From positions 21,824,860 through 21,888,859 of the forward strand of contig NC_135244.1 of NCBI RefSeq assembly GCF_947623445.1: a DNA stretch of 64,000 nt, written 5' to 3'. A program made the translations under genes and the position numbers. Below the pieces are notes generated by a model that did not search any database, was not told where the DNA came from, and worked only from the letters and a program-made list of their open reading frames with translations. The DNA is from Clavelina lepadiformis. Its lineage: Eukaryota > Chordata > Ascidiacea > Aplousobranchia > Clavelinidae. This document shows, one piece after another, positions 24,185 through 36,600 of the stretch (position 1 is the first letter of the stretch; every line of letters starts with the position of its first letter).

Positions 24185-24423
24185 GTTGTTCTTTGTTAAT
24201 ATAGATTTCCAAAATATCTTTTCATCATTCATCAAACGCCTGTGCTTTTAAATTTTAATGCGTTGGTGGCTTTGATATGATAAAAGCAAAGCAATGAATC
24301 TCATTCCAGCAACACAAGTTGTTGCAGAATAAAAGTTAAAAATAGTTTGTCTTGGATTTTTTAGCGACTTTCTTTGTAATATTTGATTTAAGTAAAAATT
24401 TTAGAAAACACTTCCATGCAAGA

Positions 24424-27400
24424 TTACTTTCTTCTCTTTTCCCAGTAAGTTAAGTTTTCAAGAGCAGTGTCATAATTAGCTTTGTTGGTATCTTTGAAAG
24501 CTTCCATCGCTTTTTCAAGAGCAGATTTTCCAAGATCAAAGTGGTCAAGGTTGTAATGAGAAACACCGATGACGAAATCCAACTGACTAACAGTGACATC
24601 TCGTGGTTGTTTAAACTCGCTTAGATCTTCTGGTAAAATTCGAAAAGCTTCACTTGCTGTTGCCAGGGATTGATGGAAATCTTTTGTCTGGAGATAACAA
24701 TGACTTATGTACTTTAGCTGGAGACTTACATAAATCTGTTTGTTGAGCTCTTCTTCTGCTCTGCATTCTCTGGTCATGTTGATCATCTCCTTGCACAGAG
24801 GAATAAATGATGACGTAATAATGGCAATTTGTTGGGCAGATTCAAACGTGCGTTCATTCACTCGATCCACTATGCAACCAGAGAGATTCAAAAGTTGTTC
24901 TAGTTTGTCAAGCGGATTGGAAATAAGCTTACACAAGTTGATTCCATATTGTAATAGTGACACAGCAAGATAATCGTTGTTGTGATGAAAAAATAGAACT
25001 GCGACACCTTTTATGTCCCAACACATTTGTTCACACTTTATCGGGGTCAAGGGTGTATTGTTTGACATCGATATGACGTCATAACACTGAATTTTTGCAT
25101 CGGCCAACTCATTCAAAAGAAGTGCGAGGCGCAGTAAAAGTAGTTTGGACTCCAGTTGACGAAATCCTGGTAGATGTTGCTTGGTTTGAAGATATTTGTA
25201 GATCTCTCTTGCTTTACTCATCGTCATAGAAGGATTGTTTTCATATAAGTTGCACATATCTATACAAAAAAATAAATGTGATGATAAGTAGTCTATTTGC
25301 CGTTAAGCATATGGTCACATATTTACTGGTAGCCTACTCGAAGAATAACAACACGTTACAAACTGAAGTGTATAGTGAGCAGGTATTTCTGTGATAAAGA
25401 GTTATTATACTCAAATTTAGCGCAAGTAAAACGGAAATTGTTGAAGAGCAGATTAATTATTAACGAAAGCGCTTCGTGATAAAACGCGCGCGCGCACGTA
25501 CAAGACATTTGCTTTTCTGGCCCTGACCACACAAAAATCAGTTTTACAAAAATTTATAACCAACAAACAGAGAACGCAAGACATGAAAGTAATCGTAGTT
25601 TACATCGGCTGAGACACACAGGTTATATGTTATCAAATTGCATGCAGTCTTTTTCAATTATAAAATACGCATCAATATCTTGCTCAATGTATTTTTAAAT
25701 GTCGCATTGTGCATCCGCATAATAGCTTATGACACTTACTCCAGATCGTGATGTTGATTCTCTTTAGTTTCACTTTCTCATTTTCATAATCTGTTACTTT
25801 CTTGTTAGCATCAAATGATTTCAGATAGTAAGTTTCAGCCATTTCAAGTTGATCTTTAACTTTGTAGTTATTGGCTAAATTATTGCAGGAAGCAGCATAT
25901 TCCCTGGACATTTGGCATTTTTCTCCAAGTTCCTTTTCTAACAAGGTAACACTTTGCAGGTTAAGTTCCATTTCATGATCTTTGTTGTCAAGTCTTCCAT
26001 AACACTCGGCTTTGCATTTCCAGCAAGATACTTTAGCTTTTATCACCATTTCTTTGTCTTTACATGAAAGTGATGAAATGGATTCAATGAGATTGTTGGC
26101 GAATTCAAGCACACGACCGGACATGTCTTTCTGATGCTTGACGTCACCGTAACTTGCGGTCATTTGTGCGCATCGAGCAAATTTTTGAATAAAATTAAGT
26201 TTGGCAACTGGCACAGTCACTACTAACTTACGGTTTGCCATTTCTATTAGTTCTAATAAAATTAAAGACGGTTTTTCTTCAGCTAAACTCTCGACGAGTT
26301 TGATGACATCAGAAGCCAGCATTTCTGAATCCTCTGCTCTCAAATTAATTGACCTCGTTACAAACAGAAGCTCTTTACAACTTTCCAAAGCGTTGTCAAA
26401 TTTTCCTTCAGTAATTAAAGATTTAACAGATTGCAAAAGGTTCGTAACTGACTGGAAATTGCAGGTGGAACCATGGTCGGAATATTTTAGAAAATATTTT
26501 TCATTGTTGGTTTCACGTTCAGCAACATTGGACGTTTTCTCTATAGAAAAAATACGAAATAAGGTATTTTATGACGAAACGCATTTGATTAAAATTTTCG
26601 TAGTTTGACGTGAAACTTTTTAAGTCATTAGTTTTAGTCAATTTATAAATACCCAAATTCCCCAGCAAGTTTTCAATGACCGTAAATAAACTTTCGTTTA
26701 AGAAATATCCATTTCAAATATGTGAATAGAAGTCAAACCTGATATTTTGTTCTCAATGACAACAGCAATCATCACGTCGTTAGCGAGTCTTGCGATGGGC
26801 ATTTCATCTGGCCGGTCGGCATCAGGTGTTGACTGTAAATCTTTATGAAAACCATTTGCAATTTTAGTCACATGCAAGAATTATGCAATCGAAGTAGATA
26901 AGCCAACATTACTGAATTACTAACTTTTCAATAACTCGAATATAAAAATGTTTTACCTGCAATGACCTTCGAAATCGGTTTGCAGTTTTTCTCGTCCAGC
27001 TTATCATCCCGGATGCGTATTTGTCTGCAGATCTCAGCTACACATCCTTGCATCTCTCCTTCATCAATGGTTTGTAGAAAGGTAAAATGCTCACTTTTTA
27101 TATTGGTCATAGATGGACGATTTTTTGGGTTTAAATCCAGACATTTGCAAAGTACAGTTTCCAACATGGTGATAATTTTCACCCCTACGTCATCGCCTTT
27201 CAATTGAAGATGTTGCTTTAAGTTGTTTATCATTTCCTGTTTTTGTGTAGAATGAAATACTGAAGGATAAACCCTGCAGATGGCAACCAGTAAGATCACG
27301 CCATAGCTGTACACATCCATGGCCGTTGTCAAACGGTTACAACCAGGCACCAATCTTTCAGGAGCAGTAAAATAATGAGTTAGTTGATTGCCCTCTCCAG

Positions 27401-30400
27401 GTTTGTCAGGTCCGGCTCCCAACGATCCAGTGTAGCGAGCTAGAGCGGCTCCTCCAAAATCAGCAACTTTGCAACGAAGATCAGCAGTCATAAGGATGTT
27501 GGCTGGTTTCAAATCACCGTGAGCGATTCTACGATCTTTCAGGATTGTGTGCAAATGAGAAAGAGCATCGGAAACGTCATAACCAATCCGTAAGAGAAGA
27601 GGAGGTGAAATCCGGTCAAGAACAGGATGAAAGATCAAGTCTTGAAGTGATCCTCCTGGCATGTGCTCCATGACTATTCCGAAGAAACATCCTTCCCACT
27701 CAAGTAGTCCCTCGATGAGCACCACGTGCTCGTTCTTAACTAAACGCAACATCTGGAGCTCTTTGATTAAGCTGCAGAAGAATAAATAGTTAACTTCGAG
27801 CATCTTCAATGGTATTTGATTTATAGTGAATGTAATCCAAATTTGCAACATTCATTTTTGTCATTTCTTTGATTTTTTTGCATTCTCATCAATGCTTTTT
27901 AAGTTATGATAAATTCAACTATACCTAAGTTTTGATGTAGCTGCTATTTTGTCTGATTTGGTAGGCAATTGACATTTGATTGCTAATCTTCCAAGCCGAG
28001 GATGGAAACCGAGAAGAACTATTCCATAACCTCCTCTTCCAAGAGAGTTATCTCTTTCATTGCAGATGATTTCACTGGCGTTGAAAAGAGCAACTGGATC
28101 AGCTTGTGCAGAAGATGTGGATTTCTGCAAATGTATGTTGTGTTTAATAACTATTAATTTACTTTGCAACGTCATCAGTTCTTCATCAAAAGTGTTCCTA
28201 AAATGGAGATCATTAAACAGTTTCATTACATCACAGTGTAGTCCGTAAATGTTGTAAGGGTTAACAGTTCCTTGTAATATGAGTTCTGACGTAAAAGTTT
28301 ACGGTGCTGTCAAAAACTCAAACAATATTAATTCAGCAAAGGTAAACAATCTAGCAAAGGTAGTGGCACCTTTAAGCAAGCAAATATTTGTCACAAACAA
28401 CTAGTAGCAGGGATGGAAGAAACAAGCTCAGATTATTGGTTTGTCAAAGATTACAAGACCTGTAAGATTTAGCTTTCTTGGGATTTGAAATATTTTTGTA
28501 ATGAAGCTTCGCAACAGCTAAAACATATTTTCCATCTACAATGATGTTTAAGGCTGTGTTGTGGCAAATATTTAGCTATGTTCAACACTTTTTTTATTTC
28601 AAGATTGTCCTTATAGTTATATAGCTTATAGTTATAGTTCTAACACACTTAGTAATGTGTTTGTATCCTCATCGTTATTTTCTAAGCTTAATCGCCCACA
28701 CAGCGCATTACGAATTCTCATGTACACGTCTATATTTTAGGGAATAGATTTTTCTTTGTGTCCAAAATGACCCTTTAGATAAAACCGCCTAATGGCCCAA
28801 ATGGGATGAAATGTCCCTGGCAGGCATTCGCTCTAAAATCAACCACCTAAGCGTTGTAGGCAAGCAATCACTCTTACGGTTAACGTGTTCACTGCCGTAC
28901 TTTTATATGCTTATTGCTCACTGCCGTTTTGTATGTGTGTATGTGCAGTTGTAATGTGCACTCGTTGGTAAACTCATGTTCAGCCAAAGATTTTAGTAGA
29001 GTTCTTATGGAAATAACCCCTTTATTTTTTACCTCTTACACCACACGTCCACACATGCACTTTGTTTGTTCATTACCAAACATAGAACAATTATCATAGA
29101 ACAGCTGTGCATTATTTCATGCCATTTTTCAGAAGTATGTTTTAAAATACAGTACAGTATCAAGGTTCATTTCAATAACTTGCTTGTTTTGTATGATTAA
29201 TATCTCCCAAATGTTTAAGCTGAAATAAAATGGCCACATTTCTTCTACAAAAAAAAACTTTATGCAGTATCTAACTTATACTGTATAGCCAATAATGCAC
29301 AACCAATAGGTTGCTATTAAGTAGATCAAGTATTTACGGGTGCATTACAACTTTCTACAATCACACGAACAATAAGATACTTTGTAATGTCTTATGGAGT
29401 GGCGGGGTTAATTGTTTTAGGTTGGCTTAAAAAATCAGACACGTCACATCACAGGATCTTACATGAGCAGGAAAGCAAACGATTTAATAAGCACAGATTC
29501 CACCGATCACAATCATGGTTAAAGTAACAGTTTTCGGTTTCTGTAGATATACTAAGCATGTCGAAAGTGTTTAACTTGTCGTTATTGGTTTATCCTGTTA
29601 TCAGGTCGCCTGAACCAGGCCTATTTAGAATCTCACAAGTCTGTCTTAAACAGGAGCATTACAGCGCATTGTCCAAGTCAAACAAAAGTTTCGCAATCTC
29701 GATTTTAAGGTCGTTGACCTAAGGTAAACTCTTTTTTTCAGGTAAAAAAAACAGAATTAAATCTAAATGGGCAAACAATGTGATGATCTTTCAGAACGTT
29801 TCTCAAAGTTTTACTGCTTTGTTTGTTATCGCCCATTTAAATTTAATTTTGTTTGTTCGCCTGACTTTTTGTGAAGTCAAGCAAACATGCTCCCAGTAGT
29901 CGTATTGTAAGGATCGTAACCAAAAATTATAAGAGAGTCTACTAAATCTTCTGGCTTTGAAATGTTTCTTTATGTTATGTCTCAGAATTTCATTTGCACA
30001 AGTTCAACTCGGCGATGGTTCTTCTAATAAATGTAATATCATCCTCCATTACTGTGAGCAGCGCAACTAGAATCAAGTTTAAGAGGCGCTTCAAAAAGCT
30101 TATACCGCTCAATAACATGAGTGTGTCGAAATGCATTTCTTCAATAAATGGTTTATTTGATATTTTCTGTGTTCTGTCTGGAAATGTTTAAGCCATTGGA
30201 TCTTGACGTGCAATACTTTTTGCCTACAGAAAATCAAGCACTTTATCACCAATTACATTCGCTTAAATCAAAAACACAAGCTCGTCCAACTAAATATCAC
30301 ATCCTTTAAGTGCAAGTTTGGATGAAACTAGTAGCACTTTAAGCATTAAACTCGAATAAAATTTCACCCGCGAATTTAAATTTTTCGCCCGGTGTATAAG

Positions 30401-31193
30401 GTTCAGTCGGACCATGCTGACGTAATAGTAACGTCACATAAAAAGCGTTAAAAACACAAAAGGCCACCTGTCAATGGATTTAAGCGTTATTCACAAAAAC
30501 ATGAATTTGTAATGGAATGATTGGTTATTGTTGTTGAACTTGACTGTACCAGTCACTCCAATACAATCTTTGATTGTCTGAATGTTTATTGTCATCGATA
30601 TAATGAGCCTCAAGGTCGTTGTTTGCTTAATCAATCCTAGACTCGTTTGTTCAGCTAAAAGCTGATTGTCTTGTGAAGCCGACAAACTGAGTTGTCTGAC
30701 TTGACACTGAGCTTATCTTAAGTTGTACTGTTCAGTAGTATGCACAATTTTGTTGATTGTATAAACTGGTTATATTGTTTCTTCGTTATACGATTACAAG
30801 TTGATAGAAAATTGGCACATCAACAGCACTTCATTCAACAGTCAATGTAGTAACATTTTGGCTTAACTATATTCAACTGCATTAAATTGCTGATTGCTGA
30901 TTATTCCCAGACTTGTTACTTCGTACTGCCCTACGCCAACAAACTTATTTTCGACAAATTGAACGCATGCGAGAAAGGCAAAAATATTACGTCACAACAA
31001 TGGTACAGGAAATGATTGTGTCTCGAGTTACTCTTTGCTAAAACGACGCACAAGTACGACGACGACGAACGCACGACACATAACTACGGGAATTGTAAAT
31101 CTTACATAATCTGTATATTAATTTTGGTTATTATCACAATATCATCACAAATTGATTCAATTCACATAATCAAACTATTCTTACCTCTGCCAT
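24424..31193 (-). CDS. K4: TKL-like protein kinase fused to TPR repeats, intact
   Basis: Exons on the minus strand: 31193-31185 (ATG GCA GAG, then GTAAGA), 28124-27925, 27771-26957, 26840-26739, 26540-25740, 25259-24424. They join in phase to 920 aa with no stop. Motifs: GRGGYG at residues 32-37, K53 in LAIK, HGDLKPAN, DFG 174-176, TAPE, DVYSYG, RPSM. The linker exon encodes DLQSTPDADRPDEMP. Exons 5 and 6 are TPR-like (NNLANNYKVKDQLEMAETYYLKSF; LKYISHCYLQTKDFHQSLATASEAFRIL). It is the intact twin of K2, with CAA where K2 has TAA. Its exon 5 is not like K2 there: it shares VTRSINLRAEDSEML with the K3/K6 type. Intron 1 carries a solo-LTR-like insert. An upstream ATG|GTAAGT (31330-31328) could be an additional 5' exon. 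It lies head-to-head with K5. Confidence 0.85.
30508..31149. mobile_element. Solo-LTR-like insertion in intron 1 of K4
   Basis: This 642-bp segment is absent from the matching places in K2 (about 11200) and K7 (about 61665). It starts TGTAATGG, ends ATCATCACA and is flanked by AATT on both sides (30504-30507, 31150-31153). A TG...CA structure with a 4-bp target duplication fits a solo LTR. The ends also form a loose inverted repeat (TGTAATGGAAT / TGTGATGATAT), so a MITE is possible. No coding frame of note. Confidence 0.65.
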
Positions 31194-33675
31194 CTTGATC
31201 AAAGTTTAGCGACAAATTCCTTTTTAAAAAAGTAACTTCTCAATCGATGACAATGTTGTTCGCCTAGAACCAACCAGATTCATCTATTAACTTTATAAAC
31301 GCTCTAGTCTAGTCAACAAAAACTTACCATGGTAGCAATCTCCGCTCAAGCTGGGATGCTTTTGTTACAAAATTTTTTCTTTATTGGCTTTTGTCCTTCA
31401 GCAGAAGGAAATGTTTGCCAAGCCGTCTTGTGATAACTGCGCAATGTAAATAGTTCCCCAACACGATTACAACGCTTTGTTCAAAGTACAACACAATTTA
31501 GTTAAATATTAAATAACCAAAGATTTTAAGGGTTGTTCATTTCATTTATTACATGTTAAATATTTCTAATTATTAGGCTTAGTAAATTACCAAACTTAGT
31601 AAATTTATTTACTAATTTTTTTTACATTAGCTTCCTATAATAAGATAATGTGACAACGACCACGAATTTGAGACTACTTAGCCTAATAGCCAATCCCTAA
31701 CTATCAAAAACACTACAAAGAGACGTACAAAGCCTGTTGGTATCTTATTCTTGTGATGACGTCAACTATATTTTTAGTTAAAAGGAGCTAGATGCTGACG
31801 TCATTGAAATCACTGATATTTTAACCGAAGCTAAATTTTTCTCAGTTTTCTATTAGTTTTGAGACTTTGCCTAAGCACGTTCCGTCTCCCAGCACCAGGC
31901 TTAATAAAGTTGCTCACAGAGCATTTGGCTTTGCATTGGAAGCAAGATCTGACACAATCGATTTAGCAACTCCGTCCTGTCACTCACTACAGTTCGCGAA
32001 CAATCTCATAGCATCAGCGTCAGCAGCTTATTATGAAAACCAGAAAATCGCGATTAAAAACAAAGCATCGCTCTGGAAGCGCAAGGCGATGTGCTATGGA
32101 AACCATGGCAACAGATAACATGAATGAAAACTAAACATGGAATCAACCACTTTAATGAAGTCAGATGCTTGGAGATCGGTAAGTTGTGGCAAGCTCTTAT
32201 TCGTCAGCATAAAATGCTTTCTGAATTGCTCTTTATCAGCATCAAGTGACCATCAACAGTGTCATATTCTGCAATGCAGTTCTGTATAAAATATATCGTT
32301 ATTATTGTTGAAGCTGCTGTGATATGGTGATCTTTATCGACGGATGAAAAGGAGAGTCTTTGCACGTTTTAAACCCGACGATGATTTAAGCTATAACCTT
32401 TTTGCAAGTAGGGATTGTCACTCATAATAATTTATTTGGTTCTGTTTATCAGAACAAATTTTTGCGTTTCCTCTCTAACGAACAGCCAAAATTCCTTGAC
32501 AAAGGCAGATTTTAAGCATTCTAATTTGCGATTTTGGCACAATTTGAATCAAACAGCTATTGTCAGTTGTACATCAGCAATAGAAGCTTAACAATTTTAT
32601 ATTTGACCATTTTCATATCGCCACTAGTTGGGGCAAAAACGCCATAGAAGCAAAAGTCGTCAGCGAATGGCATAGAATCAATTTTGCAGCTTGTTGTGAA
32701 AACCAGGAAATCGTGATTAAAAACACAGTGAATTTTTAATCTGATCTGCACTTGGTCAACACCAAGTGGTCAACTGTGTCATATTGTGCAGTGCAGTTCT
32801 GTATTCAACGCAACGTGATTATCCATAAAGCTGCTGTGGTATATGGTCATGAAGACATTTATTTTGTCTTGACGACAGTGGCGTTTCAATCTATTTTGTT
32901 ATTGCTTGGATCACTTTTTGTTACAATTATACAGCACAGTAGTCGATGGTTAATGCGGCAGCACTTTTGCAGCACTTTTGCAGGGATTGATCGACCAACA
33001 CGCATAAGAAAATAAAACTGTATAGAACCCTTACCTTAAGAATTGAATGACTAGATAAACGGTGCCATAAAGCAAAGCAATCAACGCCAATTAACTAGGG
33101 AATGTAACGAATTCAGTAAAACAAAGAAATTAAAGGGAATTGTCCAATGTTATGGTGTTGACATGGTGTCAACTGTCAACCGACACATTTCTGACCTCTT
33201 TTTGAATTCCAATTTTTGCCAATTCCTCTTTCAATCACAAACCTAGTATTACCAATACCTACAGTATTGTTCGTTATTATAATACAATCTCAATTTTTAT
33301 TTCATTCAGTTAAAACTTTGTTATTATGACATCTTATATTGTGATTGTGCGATTGTGTAAACAATTGATTGTGATTTAATACAAAGGATCTTTATTTATA
33401 AGGCTTCTATGTCGTAATTTAACTTCGGTTTAATATAAAAACTTTGTCACATCGTATCTTTTAGCGGGAAACTTGCTTTTAACATGAACAAGGCGCCAAA
33501 TATTTTGATTGTAGGGAATTTAAATTTAGAGATTAGTTTAAAGAACAAAACTTTGACTTGAAATCTTTTACTTGGCAGTTGTCGTAATTATGTACCTGTA
33601 ATTATACTATAGTTTAAGCAAGTATATGTTTCAAGCAAGCTTGCGTGTGTGAGGAAAATAACAAAAACAACAAGT
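31194..33675. other. Divergent intergenic region between K4 and K5
   Basis: Copy of 11237-13688 with relic R4 and the hydrophobic ORF fragment (32752-33015, here extended by a 12-nt difference near 32980). It should hold both promoters. No core promoter motif is convincing. Confidence 0.5.
31643..32233 (+). pseudogene. Relic R4: decayed TPR exon 5 (copy of R2)
   Basis: Copy of R2. The 83-codon frame at 31867-32118 is unchanged. It lies between the divergent starts of K4 and K5. Confidence 0.7.
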
Positions 33676-36600
33676 ATGTCTGAGGTGAGTACAATCGTCA
33701 TATTTGATTCAGTTTTCCCAAACAAGTACAAAATTAACAGCTATTATGGAATGTTCCAATTGTTGCTATCAGTACATTTATACCTTGCAGTTGCGATTTG
33801 CACTTTTAAGCATAACGATTGTGATTCAAACAATAACTACAATAGGTCAATGGCTATAAATGGTGCTGCGCTATTGCTACAAGCAAATAGGCTATGCAAA
33901 ATTTCTGCCAAGGTTTCTTTGTAATAAATAATTGACAACTCGCTGCTATGTGGGATATTGCAAGCAATTGGCACTTATAAAAGCTACAGGAAAACAGAAT
34001 AACTGAACCGTTTCTTACTGTTGTGTTGAGGATCATCGCTAGAGAATTTCGGCAGCTATTCCAAAATATCACCCCCAAAGTTCATGCTAGAACTAAACTT
34101 AGCTGTAAAATCTGGTCAATTTAACAAGTGTAGCCAGACAAATATTTATTTACTTAAATCATTTTTCATTCACTTAATTGCTGTATAACAGTTGACTTGT
34201 TCATAATAGGCCTCTTTGTATAGTTTTAGCATTTACCATACCACTCATATGTACAACGTTACGTCAACTATGTTTGTATTTACATGTAATCACTTTCGTT
34301 GTAATTTTCTATAAGAACACAACAAAAGAAGAACTTGTAGTTACGACACTTGTTGTTTCTTTCATTTTGACACCTTAGACCAGTGCTTCTCAAACCGGGC
34401 CACTTGGCTCACTAAAGGGGGAATTTTTAATTCCAGGGAGGAAATTTTGTCTAGAGAGGAATTGGGGAGGAAAAACTGTAGATGAAAAACACTTTAATTT
34501 TTTAATTTCATTTGTAACAGAAAAATCCTCTCGAAGAGGTTGTTTAGATGTCTACAATAGTGCGCAAGAACAAGCTCTTTAACTGCAGTGACTGACGTTA
34601 TAAACGTGTCTGTTTGGTTCATGATGGCTATTTTTTTCTCTTTATTGTTAGTAAGTTACTTATAGAACTAGCTAGTAAGCTAGTGATGAAAAAAAGAGGA
34701 ACACACGATATTTGTGGAGACCTTCGAGCAAAACTCACACGCTTTTCTCCTCGATTTTCTTTATTAACTTCTAAACATGAGGCTCACGGTTCTCACTAAC
34801 AATGAACAACGATTTGTTTGTAAATTTGTTTGGTTATTTTCTAAGAGCGTTCTTTTGCAATTTTGAATTTTATTCCTGAGATAAATCTTCAAAAGACATC
34901 ATCCAGGGACAATATTCAGGTAGTGTAAAATTTTGACAATTATTTTTGGGGGGAAGGAATTGACGGTGTTTTGGTTGGTAAGGGAGGAATCGGAAAAAAA
35001 CTTTGAGAACCACTGCCTTAGACGATTCAGATCTATTTTGCCGGGAATTTAAGAATTTTTGCTTTTTCTTCTTAAGCTTATATGTCAAACTTTTATAATT
35101 TTAGGAATTTGTTTCGGCATTTAACCAAAATGAATTGGTTACACACAGTAGGATAAAAACTTGCGCATATGCGTACCGCACAAAACCCATTTTCTGTAGT
35201 TGAACAACAGCATATTCAACAATTTTTGCTATTTTAATATTTTCTCATAGTCTTGGATTGATTATGATCGCTTCCGACTTTGACAAATTGACCTAAAAAT
35301 ACTTTCCTTCTCCAAGAGACTTCTTTTGCTTGTCGTCATTTTCCTGCACTTTTATGGATGTTCAGAGCACATTGCCGTATATGCGCACATATATATATGA
35401 GCACATTGTATATGAAGTTGGCACGCCATAAAACAATGTTTGTGTGAGGCTATGGCTTTAAATTTGTGTTAAATGTAATTGCATAACTTTACGCATATTT
35501 ATAAGCGAAAGCATAACTCGATCAATCGTGTGCTACAGCAAATCATGTTTAGAACATGATTCGGGAAATAGCGTCATTTGTTATATCCTGCAATCAATAT
35601 CCTCAATCCTGCATGTTCACACCAAAATCTATGAAAGCGTTCATTTGGGCAAAACATGACACTGCAAATATGATCCTATCAGTTAATAGCATATTGCATA
35701 CGCTTTACTGAATATCGTTGTTTGAAAGGTTGATTGAATTTTTCACCTCGCAGTATATTTTTTAAAATGTTTAGTGCTTCCTTAGAATTAAATTGATGCA
35801 ATGAATATGTTATAGGCGTCGTCATCTGCTGAAGCTGAAAACCCGATAGCTCTTTTCAATGCAGATGAAATCTTCTGCAACTCAAGCCATTATATCCTCG
35901 GAAGAGGAGTTCATGGACTGGTTTTTCTGGGTTTTCATCCTCGATCTGGAAACAGATTAGCCATCAAATGTCTATTGCCTGAAAAGACTGGAAGAGCTAC
36001 TGATGTTGCTCGATCTAGGTCAGTTGAACACAGGCAATGTATACAATATGCCGAATTAGTCACCGATGTAAAAGCCAAGGTATAACACGTGTAGTATTGC
36101 AAAATAAGCTTTCAATTTTTTAAAAACCTGGTTGAAGCCGAAATTTCGTTTTTCAACTTTTAAAAACCAGGCTCAAAGTCCATTAAGAAAAACGTTTGTT
36201 GTGTTTTTTTGATTTAGTATATATACTTAGACGTTTGATGGTGCGTTTTCAATACGAGTACAGTATACAGTTGACCTCGCATATGATGCATAATTGGTAT
36301 AATCACTTAATATCGGACGAGTATTCTGATTCGGATGATTTCCTTTTTTTTTTAATGCATTCAACTTTCCTGGGAACGGATCCGATTTCAAATATAACAG
36401 AATAACTTTTACGTTACCTTTTAGACATAATGTAAAATGCCTAATGTATTACAGGTCCATTAATTTTGCAGATAAATTGATTGTTGACAATTGATAGTAC
36501 GAAGTGTATGTGATGTCATAAATGAAATTGAAGCTTGCTTTTTTTTCATTCATTTTTCACTTTTTGAAAGGATGTCTCTTTTTTAATTCTTAATACTTAA

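Larger units (their letters stand above)
20679..24423. other. Intergenic DNA between the 3' ends of K3 and K4
   Basis: Near-identical copy of 817-4561. It holds relic R3 and the shared 3' flanks, and no other exon is seen. Small differences include a changed codon region around 21240 and a run of T at 23621. Confidence 0.6.
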
